Below are positions 56,990-64,000 of a stretch of 64,000 nt of DNA, piece by piece (position 1 is the first letter of the stretch; each line of letters opens with the position of its first letter). The position numbers and the translations under genes are program-made. The notes beneath the pieces were generated by a model. The model did no database searches. It had not been told where the DNA came from and saw only the letters and a program-made list of their open reading frames with translations. This DNA is from JAYPAN01 sp049597955 (lineage in GTDB: Bacteria > Pseudomonadota > Alphaproteobacteria > RS24): the NCBI GenBank assembly GCA_049597955.1, contig JBMYND010000003.1:128899-192898 (forward strand), written 5' to 3'.

Positions 56990-59496
56990 TGAGCGATACT
57001 AAAGAGGGCGATGAGGCAAAAACGAAAGCCCCGCGCGGCAAAACGCTGAGCCTGAAGCGCACGGTCGATGGTGGGCAGGTGCGCCAGAGCTTCTCGCATG
57101 GCCGCAGCAAGTCTGTGCAAGTGGAAACGCGGCGTCGGCGGATTGTCAAGCCGGGTGCCGCAGATGCACCCGCCGCCAAACCGGAAGCGGGTGAAGCTGC
57201 AACCGGCGCACCGGCCAAGGCTGACAGCGCGCCAAGCCCTGCTGCCGCGCCTGCCGAAGCGTCCAATTTGTCGGCTGCCGAGCAGGAAAAACGCCGCGCC
57301 GCCGTCGCCGGCGCGAAAGTGCGCGCGGTTGAAGAAGCCAAGCAAGCAGAAATAGATGCTGCGCGCCGCGCTGAAGAAGCTGCCAAGCGCGAGGAAGAGA
57401 AAAAGCGCCGCGAAGCCGAAGCGGCAGAAGCGGAAAGACTGGCGCGCGAGCAACAGGAAGCCGAGCAAAAGGCCAGTGCCAAACCGGCCCCGGCCAAATC
57501 AGCAGCCCCGCGTCCGGCACCGCGCCGCAAGGAAGATGAGGAAAAAGCGCGCGCTGATGCCAAGCGCCCGGCAGGTGACCGCCGCCAGACCGAAAGGCGG
57601 CGTCGCGCCGGTAAGCTGACCATAAATGACGCGCTCAATGATGAGGAGCGGGTGCGCTCACTGGCCTCCATGCGCCGCCGCCGCGAACGCGAACGGCGTC
57701 AATCGGCCGGTATGGAGCAGAATGAGAAAGTCTCGCGCACCATTCAATTGCCTGACACAATCAGTATTCAGGAATTGGCCAATCGGATGGCCGAGCGCGC
57801 TGTTGATGTGATTAAAATCCTCATGCAACAAGGCGTAATGGCAAAAATCACCGATGTGATTGACGCTGATACCGCCCAGATTGTTGCCGAAGATTTGGGC
57901 CATTCGGTCAAGCGTGTATCGGACAGCGATGTCGAAACCGCGATTTTGCGCGAGGATGATGCCGATGAGGATAAAAGCCAGCGCCCGCCGGTTGTCACAG
58001 TGATGGGCCATGTTGACCATGGTAAAACCTCTTTGCTGGATGCGCTGCGTCAGGCCAAAGTGGCTGATGGTGAGGCCGGTGGCATCACCCAGCATATTGG
58101 GGCCTATCAGACCACCACGCCGGATGGCACACCGGTAACCTTTATTGACACGCCGGGCCATGCCGCCTTTACCGCCATGCGCGCGCGCGGTGCCAAAGTA
58201 ACCGATATTGTGGTGCTGGTCGTGGCAGCCGATGATGGCGTCATGCCGCAAACCATTGAGGCGATTAATCACGCCAAAGCGGCAGAAGCGCCGATTATTG
58301 TGGCGGTCAATAAAATTGACAAGCCGGAAGCTGATCCGACACGGGTGAAAAACGGCCTGTTGCAGCATGAAATTGTTTCCGAAGATATGGGCGGCGATAC
58401 GCAAATTGTGGAAGTGTCAGCCCATACCGGTGCCGGGCTGGACAATTTGCTGGAGGCGATTGCCTTGCAAGCGGAATTGATGGAATTGAAAGCCAATGCC
58501 GCGCGCGAAGGCGAAGGCGTGGTGATTGAGGCCAAGCTGGATAAGGGACGCGGGCCTGTGGCGACGGTTTTGGTGCAACGCGGCACGCTGAAAGTCGGTG
58601 ACATATTTGTCGTCGGTCAGGAAAGTGGCCGTGTGCGCGCCTTGATAAATGACCGCGGCGAACAAGTCGATGCGGCCGGGCCGGCTGTGCCGGTTGAAAT
58701 ACTCGGGGCCAGTGGTGCGCCGGGGGCCGGGGAAGTTTTCACCGTGGTTGAAAATGAAGCGCGCGCGCGTGAAGTGGCTGAATATCGCGCCCGCAAAGCG
58801 CGCGAGAAATCCAGCACGATTGCGCCGCGCGCCGCCTCGCTTGACCAGATGATGTCGCAATTGCAGCAAAATGAAATCAGCGAAATGGCGCTGGTGGTTA
58901 AGGGCGATGTGCAAGGCTCAGTGGAGGCGATTGCCCAAGCGGTCGAACAGCTTGGCAATGATGAAGTGGCCGCGCGGGTGGTTCATTCCGGCGTTGGCGG
59001 CATTACCGAAAGCGATATTTCGCTGGCCAGCGCATCCAATGCGGTGGTTGTCGGCTTTAATGTCCGGGCCAATGGCCAAGCCCGCGACGCGGCCAGCGCT
59101 TCCGGCACGGAAATTCGCTATTATAATGTGATTTACGATTTGGTTGATGATGTCAAAGCGGTGATGGGCGGCATGCTGGCGCCGGAATTGCGCGAACAGG
59201 CGCTTGGCTCGGCCAATGTTCTGGAAGTCTTTTCGGTCGGCAAGGGCGACCGCGCGGCGGGCTGCTCGGTGCAAAACGGCATTGTCCGGCGCGGCGCGCA
59301 AGTGCGCGTCATCCGCGATGATATTGTGATACATGAAGGCGAATTATCCTCGCTGCGCCGCTTCAAGGATGAGGTGAATGAGGTTAATGCCGGTCAGGAA
59401 TGTGGCATGGCATTTGAGAATTTCAACGATTTGAAAGCCGGTGACGTGATTGAATGTTATGAGGTGGAAGAAATCCGCCGCTCGCTGGAGGGCTGA
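56989..59496 (+). CDS. infB: translation initiation factor IF-2
   Basis: IF-2 is the GTPase that brings initiator tRNA to the 30S subunit. After a long Lys/Ala/Glu/Arg-rich N-terminal region (to about residue 250, a probable coiled coil), the IF2_N segment TISIQELANRMAERAVDVIKIL leads to the G domain with GHVDHGKTSLLDALR (G1), DTPGHAAF (G3) and NKIDKPEAD (G4), then domains II-IV. The 835-residue length is within the family. Two short IF-2 forms from internal starts are known elsewhere but not evident here. ATG overlaps the preceding stop by one base. Confidence 0.98.
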   Translation: MSDTKEGDEAKTKAPRGKTLSLKRTVDGGQVRQSFSHGRSKSVQVETRRRRIVKPGAADAPAAKPEAGEAATGAPAKADSAPSPAAAPAEASNLSAAEQEKRRAAVAGAKVRAVEEAKQAEIDAARRAEEAAKREEEKKRREAEAAEAERLAREQQEAEQKASAKPAPAKSAAPRPAPRRKEDEEKARADAKRPAGDRRQTERRRRAGKLTINDALNDEERVRSLASMRRRRERERRQSAGMEQNEKVSRTIQLPDTISIQELANRMAERAVDVIKILMQQGVMAKITDVIDADTAQIVAEDLGHSVKRVSDSDVETAILREDDADEDKSQRPPVVTVMGHVDHGKTSLLDALRQAKVADGEAGGITQHIGAYQTTTPDGTPVTFIDTPGHAAFTAMRARGAKVTDIVVLVVAADDGVMPQTIEAINHAKAAEAPIIVAVNKIDKPEADPTRVKNGLLQHEIVSEDMGGDTQIVEVSAHTGAGLDNLLEAIALQAELMELKANAAREGEGVVIEAKLDKGRGPVATVLVQRGTLKVGDIFVVGQESGRVRALINDRGEQVDAAGPAVPVEILGASGAPGAGEVFTVVENEARAREVAEYRARKAREKSSTIAPRAASLDQMMSQLQQNEISEMALVVKGDVQGSVEAIAQAVEQLGNDEVAARVVHSGVGGITESDISLASASNAVVVGFNVRANGQARDAASASGTEIRYYNVIYDLVDDVKAVMGGMLAPELREQALGSANVLEVFSVGKGDRAAGCSVQNGIVRRGAQVRVIRDDIVIHEGELSSLRRFKDEVNEVNAGQECGMAFENFNDLKAGDVIECYEVEEIRRSLEG

Positions 59497-59498
59497 TA

Positions 59499-59921
59499 TT
59501 GCGTCCCGCCGGTAAGCATCATGCCGGTAAAAATGCTGCCGGCAAACCGCCAAGCCAGCGCCAATTGCGCGTCGGTGAATTGCTGCGCCATCGCCTGTCG
59601 GAAGTGATACGGCGTGGCGGTTTTGAAGCGAAAATACTCAATCGCGCCACCATTACCGTGACCGAAGTGCGCATCAGCCCGGATTTGCGCCATGCGACCG
59701 CCTATATATTGCCATTGGGCGGCACGGATATGGGCAAAATCGCGGATTTGCTGAATGCGGATGTGGCGCGGCTGAAAAAGCTGGCCTTGTCCGATTTGCA
59801 TTTGAAATATACGCCCGACATTATGTTCAAACCTGATACGAGTTTTGATGAGGGCGCGGCGATGGATGCGCTCTTGGCCAGCGATGCGGTGCGCCGCGAC
59901 ACGGATGGCGGCCCGCGCTGA
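59499..59921 (+). CDS. rbfA: 30S ribosome-binding factor RbfA
   Basis: RbfA binds 16S rRNA during late and cold-shock 30S assembly. The 140-residue KH-like protein has RQLRVGELLRHRLSEVI, VTEVRISPDLRHATAYILPLG, and the C-terminal LKYTPDIMFKPDTSFDEGAAMDALL typical for the family. The start is TTG at 59499, two bases after the infB stop; no in-frame ATG precedes the conserved core. Its stop shares one base with the truB ATG. Confidence 0.94.
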   Translation: MRPAGKHHAGKNAAGKPPSQRQLRVGELLRHRLSEVIRRGGFEAKILNRATITVTEVRISPDLRHATAYILPLGGTDMGKIADLLNADVARLKKLALSDLHLKYTPDIMFKPDTSFDEGAAMDALLASDAVRRDTDGGPR

Positions 59922-60844
59922 TGGGACGGCGCAAAACCGGTCGGGCCATTTCCGGCTGGGTCAATCTCGACAAGCCCCTCAATCTTGGCTCAACCCCTGC
60001 CGTATCGCGTGTGCGGCGGCTTTTTCAGGCGCAAAAAGCCGGTCACGCCGGCACGCTTGACCCTTTAGCCAGCGGCATTTTGCCGATTGCGCTGGGCGAG
60101 GCCACAAAAACCATTCATTTCATGCAGGACGCGCAAAAGATTTACGACATAAAAACCGTTTTCGGCCATGAAACAACGACCGATGACCTTGAAGGAAACA
60201 TCACTGAAAGCTCTGATTTGCGCCCCGATGCGTCGAAATTAGCCGCTGCCCTGCCCCATTTTACCGGAATTGTGACGCAAGTGCCGCCGCAATTTTCGGC
60301 GATAAAACAAGATGGCGCGCGTGCCTATGCGCTGGCGCGGGCCGGAGAAACAGTCGATTTGGCACCGCGGCAAGTGCGTATTGATGCGATTGAGTTGTTG
60401 GGACAGGATGAAAATGGCGCGTTTGACCTGCGCGTCACTTGCGGCAAAGGCGTGTATATGCGTGCGCTGGCCCGCGATTTGGGGCGGCATTTGGGCGGTC
60501 GCGCCCATATTGGCGGCTTGCGCCGTTTGGCGGTTGGGCCATTTCACGAAAAAAATGCAATAGGGCTGGAAAAACTTTCCGCTTTGGGCCATATTGCCGA
60601 CGATTTGGCTGCCTTGGACGCATGTCTGCTGCCGCTTTCGACCGCGCTGGACGACATCCCGGCATTGGCCGTTACGGCAGAGCAGGCTTCCCGCATAAAG
60701 CAGGGGCAGGCCATTTCCCTGCAAAGCCTTGGCTCTGCATATGAGCAGAGCGGGCCATGCCTTGCCATATTGGATGACCAGCCGGTTGCCATTTGTGAGA
60801 CAGGGCAAGACCAATTACGGGTTTTGCGGGTTTTCAACCTCTGA
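59921..60844 (+). CDS. truB: tRNA pseudouridine-55 synthase
   Basis: TruB makes pseudouridine 55 in the T-arm of tRNA. The 307-residue protein shows GWVNLDKPLNLGST, the catalytic Asp in HAGTLDPLASGILPIALGEATK near residue 45, YDIKTVFGHETTTDDLEG and YALARAGE, RVTCGKGVYMRALARDLG, all in family order. It starts at the last base of rbfA and ends 15 bases before rpsO. Confidence 0.97.
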   Translation: MGRRKTGRAISGWVNLDKPLNLGSTPAVSRVRRLFQAQKAGHAGTLDPLASGILPIALGEATKTIHFMQDAQKIYDIKTVFGHETTTDDLEGNITESSDLRPDASKLAAALPHFTGIVTQVPPQFSAIKQDGARAYALARAGETVDLAPRQVRIDAIELLGQDENGAFDLRVTCGKGVYMRALARDLGRHLGGRAHIGGLRRLAVGPFHEKNAIGLEKLSALGHIADDLAALDACLLPLSTALDDIPALAVTAEQASRIKQGQAISLQSLGSAYEQSGPCLAILDDQPVAICETGQDQLRVLRVFNL

Positions 60845-60859
60845 AATAAGGAGAGTTCG

Positions 60860-61129
60860 ATGTCGATTACAGCCGAGCGCAAAGACGCGCTTATCAAGGA
60901 ATATGCAACCGGTGAGGGCGACACTGGCTCGCCCGAAGTGCAGGTTGCCATTCTCAGTGAACGCATTTCCAATCTGACCGAACATTTCAAAACCCATGCC
61001 AAGGATAATCATTCGCGGCGCGGCCTTTTGAAACTGGTCAGCCAGCGCCGTCGCTTGCTTGATTATGTCAAGTCACGCGATGAGCAACGCTATCAAAGCC
61101 TGATTAAGCGGCTTGGATTGCGCCGTTAG
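60860..61129 (+). CDS. rpsO: 30S ribosomal protein S15
   Basis: S15 binds 16S rRNA early in 30S assembly. The 89-residue sequence is full length and highly typical: ITAERKDALIKEYA, GDTGSPEVQVAILSERI, THAKDNHSRRGLLKLVSQRRRLLDYVK and RYQSLIKRLGLRR. An AAGGAGAG site precedes the ATG. It is followed by an intrinsic terminator and then pnp, the same pairing as in E. coli. Confidence 0.99.
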   Translation: MSITAERKDALIKEYATGEGDTGSPEVQVAILSERISNLTEHFKTHAKDNHSRRGLLKLVSQRRRLLDYVKSRDEQRYQSLIKRLGLRR

Positions 61130-61140
61130 GAAATAAGGCA

Positions 61141-61174
61141 GGGGGTCGGTGCCAATACCGGCCCCCGACTTTTT
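61141..61174 (+). terminator. intrinsic terminator between rpsO and pnp
   Basis: GGGGGTCGGT (61141-61150), a six-base loop and ACCGGCCCCC (61157-61166) form a 10-bp stem with one G-U pair, followed by GAC and five T. It lies 12 bases after the rpsO stop, as expected for partial termination before pnp. Confidence 0.9.
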
Positions 61175-61309
61175 GCGCCTTTTATGCATTGCCATTTCGG
61201 GCCAGATGGCACAGTGCCGTAACATGGGGTTGCGGCTATTCAGGATAGGGAACCGGCCCTCATGAATATGAAACGGGTTCTCTTGCAAAGTCGGGTGAGA
61301 CCGGCGTGA

Positions 61310-61334
61310 GGCCGCGCTGCAGGGGCAGTCGGCC
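61310..61334 (+). promoter_or_regulatory. stem-loop in the pnp leader just before the ribosome site
   Basis: GGCCG (61310-61314) pairs with CGGCC (61330-61334), and inside it CTGC (61317-61320) with GCAG (61325-61328), separated by a small internal loop. It ends five bases before AGGA (61341-61344) that precedes the pnp ATG. In E. coli pnp is autoregulated through a leader hairpin cut by RNase III; a similar role here is inference. Confidence 0.45.
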
Positions 61335-61350
61335 GATGATAGGAAAATGA

Positions 61351-63486
61351 ATGTTTGATATTACTCGTGAAGAAATTGATTGGGGCGGAAGGCCGCTCAT
61401 TCTTGAAACCGGGCGCATTGCGCGCCAAGCCGATGGGGCCGTGCTGGCAACCTATGGCGAAACCAGCGTGCTGGCGACTGTTGTGGCCGACCGCGCACCC
61501 AAGCCGGGATTGGATTTTTTCCCGCTGACTGTGAATTATCAGGAAAAAGCCTATGCTGCCGGTAAAGTGCCGGGCGGCTATTTCAAGCGCGAAGGGCGTC
61601 CGAGCGAAAAAGAGACTTTGGTCTCGCGGCTGATTGACCGGCCCATTCGCCCGCTTTTTGTGAAAGGCTTCAAAAACGAAACCCAAGTCATTGCCACAGT
61701 GATGAGCCATGACCTTGAAAATGACCCGGATATTGTCGCCATGGTGGCCGTGTCGGCGGCGCTGACCATTTCCGGCGTGCCGTTTCAAGGGCCGATTGGC
61801 GGCGCTCGCGTCGGCTATGTTGACGGCGAATATGTGCTGAACCCGACCATTGACCAAATGGAAGACAGCGCGCTTGACCTTGTGGTTGCCGGCACATCTG
61901 ATGCCGTTTTGATGGTGGAATCGGAAGCCGATGAGCTGACCGAGGATGTCATGCTCGGCGCGGTCATGTTTGGCCATAAATCTTTTCAACCGGTGATTGA
62001 CGCGTGCATCCGCATGGCCGAGAAAGCCGCCAAAGAGCCGCGCGACGTGCCGGAAAATGACGACAGCGCGCTGAAGGCGCAAGTCGCCGATATGGCCAAA
62101 GCCGGTCTGGAAGCGGCCTATCAGAAGGCCGACAAGCAAGAGCGTCAATCAGCGATTGCCGAATTGCGCGACACGGTAAACGGGTCGCTGGTGGCCGAAG
62201 ATGCCACGCCGGATGAGAAAATCGCTGTCTCCGGTGCGTTCAAATCGCTGGAAAGCGATATTGTGCGCGGCGGTATTCTGGATACGGAAAAACGCATTGA
62301 CGGGCGCGGCCTGGCCGATGTGCGCCAAATTATTTCCGAAGTCGGCATTTTGCCGCGCACGCATGGCTCGGCGCTGTTCACCCGTGGTGAAACGCAGGCG
62401 CTGGTTGTGGCCACGCTGGGCACGGGCGATGATGAGCAATTTGTCGATGCGCTGGAAGGCACGTATCGGGAAAACTTTATGCTGCATTATAATTTCCCGC
62501 CCTATTCGGTCGGTGAGACCGGGCGGGTCGGCTTTACCGGTCGGCGCGAAATTGGTCATGGCAAGCTGGCTTGGCGGGCGCTGAAAGCGATGCTGCCAAG
62601 CAAGGATGAGTTCCCTTACACGCTGCGGCTGGTCTCGGAAATCACCGAGTCCAATGGCTCGTCCTCCATGGCGACTGTTTGCGGCTCGTCGCTGGCCATG
62701 ATGGATGCCGGTGTGCCGCTGAAAAAACCGGTGGCCGGTATTGCCATGGGGCTGATTAAAGAGGGCGACCGCTTTGCTGTCTTGTCTGATATTCTCGGCG
62801 ATGAAGACCATCTTGGCGATATGGATTTCAAAGTGGCCGGCACGGCAGAGGGCATTACCTCGCTGCAAATGGACATTAAAATCACCGGCATTACCGAGGA
62901 AATCATGCAAGTGGCGCTTGACCAAGCCAAGGGTGGCCGCACGCATATTCTTGGCGAAATGGCCAAGGCGCTGACCGAAGCGCGCACGGAAATGGGCGAA
63001 TATGCGCCGAAAATCGAAACGATTCAGGTGCCGCAAGACAAAATCCGTGAAGTGATTGGCACGGGCGGCAAAGTGGTGCGCGAAATTGTTGAGACCACCG
63101 GCGCGAAAATCGATATTGGCGATGACGGGCTTATCAAAGTGGCGTCCAGCGATGGCGATGCGATTAAGGCGGCGGTTGACTGGATTAAGTCGATCGTGGC
63201 CGAGCCGGAAGTCGGCGTGATTTATGACGGCACTGTGGTCAAGACCATGGATTTCGGCGCTTTTGTCAATTTCTTCGGCAAGCGCGACGGGCTGGTGCAT
63301 ATTTCGCAATTGGCCGACCGGCGGGTTGAAAACACCACGGATATTGTCAAAGAGGGCGATGCGGTGAAAGTCAAGCTGATGGGTTTTGACGATCGCGGCA
63401 AAGTGCGCCTGTCGATGAAAGTGGTTGACCAGGAAACCGGCCAAGACCTTGAGGCGCAAGCCGCCGAGGCCGGCGCGGAAGACTGA
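61351..63486 (+). CDS. pnp: polyribonucleotide nucleotidyltransferase (PNPase)
   Basis: PNPase degrades RNA 3'-5' by phosphorolysis, often in the degradosome. The 711-residue protein has two RNase PH domains (start ITREEIDWGGRPLILETGRIARQADGAV and, from about residue 310, RIDGRGLADVRQI), the active-site MDAGVPLKKPVAGIAMGLI, a KH domain (IGTGGKVVREIVETTGAKI near residue 570) and an S1 domain (YDGTVVKTMDFGAFVNF near residue 628). ATG has AGGA upstream. A strong terminator follows at 63564. Confidence 0.98.
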   Translation: MFDITREEIDWGGRPLILETGRIARQADGAVLATYGETSVLATVVADRAPKPGLDFFPLTVNYQEKAYAAGKVPGGYFKREGRPSEKETLVSRLIDRPIRPLFVKGFKNETQVIATVMSHDLENDPDIVAMVAVSAALTISGVPFQGPIGGARVGYVDGEYVLNPTIDQMEDSALDLVVAGTSDAVLMVESEADELTEDVMLGAVMFGHKSFQPVIDACIRMAEKAAKEPRDVPENDDSALKAQVADMAKAGLEAAYQKADKQERQSAIAELRDTVNGSLVAEDATPDEKIAVSGAFKSLESDIVRGGILDTEKRIDGRGLADVRQIISEVGILPRTHGSALFTRGETQALVVATLGTGDDEQFVDALEGTYRENFMLHYNFPPYSVGETGRVGFTGRREIGHGKLAWRALKAMLPSKDEFPYTLRLVSEITESNGSSSMATVCGSSLAMMDAGVPLKKPVAGIAMGLIKEGDRFAVLSDILGDEDHLGDMDFKVAGTAEGITSLQMDIKITGITEEIMQVALDQAKGGRTHILGEMAKALTEARTEMGEYAPKIETIQVPQDKIREVIGTGGKVVREIVETTGAKIDIGDDGLIKVASSDGDAIKAAVDWIKSIVAEPEVGVIYDGTVVKTMDFGAFVNFFGKRDGLVHISQLADRRVENTTDIVKEGDAVKVKLMGFDDRGKVRLSMKVVDQETGQDLEAQAAEAGAED

Positions 63487-63563
63487 CCGGCGCAGTGAGG
63501 CGCGCGCGTCTGTCCGGCTGCAAGGCGGGCAGATGCGTCGGAAAATAATTTGTCAGAACACGG

Positions 63564-63590
63564 AAAGGGCGGGTCTCCCCCGCCCTTTTT
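63564..63590 (+). terminator. strong intrinsic terminator after pnp
   Basis: AAAGGGCGGG (63564-63573), loop TCTCC, and CCCGCCCTTT (63579-63588) pair over 10 bp, ending in a run of five T. It closes the pnp unit and marks the boundary to a more A/T-rich region. Confidence 0.95.
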
Positions 63591-63664
63591 GTTGGGGGGG
63601 TTGGATCAAGAAAATGATCTGTTAATGTAAGAAAGGAACAAGAAACCAAATAAGGGGCAATTGA

Positions 63665-64000
63665 ATGGTTGCGAAAAAGGCAAATAATAGGCGGCGAATT
63701 CGTGACCCGGTTCATGATCTCATTGATTTTGATTTGAAANNNNNNNNNNTGAATTGGATGGCGTTTTATGGCAGCTCATCCAAACAGAACCATTTCAGCG
63801 TTTGCGCCGAATAAAGCAGCTTGGCTTTTCTGACTTTGTGTTCCCCGGAGCAACTCATACGCGCTTCGCGCATAGTCTGGGCGTGGTGCATATCGCCAAG
63901 CAACTGATGAAGGTGATAAAAATCAACTGGTCTTTGGAGGATACATATCAGAAGAGTATGGCTAATGAGGCGATATGTGCTGCTTTATTGCACGATATAG
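63665..64000 (+). CDS. HD-domain phosphohydrolase, partial and interrupted by an N gap
   Basis: The start reads MVAKKANNRRRIRDPVHDLIDFDLK, then ten N, and the frame resumes one base later as ELDGVLWQLIQTEPFQRLRRIKQLGFSDFVFPGATHTRFAHSLGVVHIAKQLM, reaching ALLHDI at the window end (given here in parts). RFAHSLG and LLHDI carry the HD metal ligands; FQRLRRIKQLG is typical of dGTPase-like HD proteins (COG1078 type). AGGGG about nine bases upstream supports the ATG. Its base use is more A/T-rich than the rest of the window, which suggests a different origin. Substrate unknown. Confidence 0.8.
63740..63749. other. assembly gap of ten N
   Basis: Ten undetermined bases lie inside the HD-domain gene. 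To keep the frame between both sides the true gap must be two bases more than a multiple of three, so ten is probably a placeholder length. Confidence 0.95.

Noticed and set aside
62149..63459. Long open frame of 436 codons antisense to pnp
   Set aside because: It has no recognisable motif, is rich in His/Arg/Asn as expected for the reverse reading of a biased gene, and fully overlaps the certain PNPase gene.

Overview
The window is a dense, almost purely chromosomal segment of an alphaproteobacterium. The main evidence is gene order: coaE-dnaQ facing secB, fxsA and a Tim44-like gene; hisB-H-A-F-E followed by coaA; dnaK-dnaJ-dapB-gpmA; hrcA-grpE back to back with rph-rdgB-hemW; and a long run tsaB-rimI-(fur)-plsC-miaB-phoH-ybeY-corC-lnt-metK-trmB-rimP-nusA-ylxR-infB-rbfA-truB-rpsO-pnp. 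A Tim44-like protein, an OlsB-like acyltransferase, a fused malic enzyme/phosphotransacetylase, a Fur protein without the CxxC zinc motif and an alphaproteobacterial-type RpoH promoter before dnaK fit the same group. I cannot name genus or species. The GC content is moderately high by eye. Ten N bases at 63740-63749 show that this is a draft or scaffolded assembly.

Layout. 1-2707: CoA synthesis end step, DNA polymerase epsilon subunit, SecB chaperone, FxsA. 2883-4263: Tim44-like protein and an Smr nuclease-like protein. 4365-8495: five histidine genes, overlapping or closely spaced, then pantothenate kinase. 8509-11387: a frameshifted PfkB-family kinase, endonuclease III, a DUF2244 membrane protein and Ogt. 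11409-18641: heat-shock block (dnaK, dnaJ with dapB and gpmA downstream; hrcA-grpE), with alkB converging on grpE. 18809-25376: RNase PH, RdgB, HemW, LppC-type lipoprotein, RsmI, YraN, GshB. 25398-30606: an unidentified 85-residue protein, ComM-like ATPase, OlsB-like acyltransferase, MaeB. 30774-40860: MutS, GlnD, MurJ, TrpS, Usp, NfuA-like, RutE-like. 40890-46958: TsaB, RimI, a TonB-dependent receptor with tandem Fur-like boxes, Fur, PlsC-type acyltransferase, MiaB. 47139-53842: PhoH, YbeY, CorC-like, Lnt, an Xre-family regulator, MetK, TrmB. 54001-63486: transcription/translation operon from rimP to truB, then rpsO and pnp. 63665-64000: start of an HD-domain phosphohydrolase, interrupted by the N gap and cut by the window end.

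How it works together. Most genes serve information processing and cell envelope upkeep. DNA and nucleotide repair is well represented (Nth, Ogt, AlkB, MutS, RdgB). Iron regulation is local: a receptor gene with two Fur-like boxes sits directly upstream of fur. Protein quality control (DnaK/DnaJ/GrpE, HrcA, SecB) is split over two nearby transcription units.

No CRISPR array, IS element, prophage, rRNA or tRNA gene was recognised. I did not find a clearly new multi-gene system. The most interesting signals are non-coding or small-scale: a possible terminator/antiterminator leader before rimP-nusA, perfect 9-bp dyads before rsmI and at the end of the Xre gene, a 14-bp tandem repeat that closes alkB and grpE on opposite strands, and many short tandem duplications (6-19 bp) at gene ends throughout the window.
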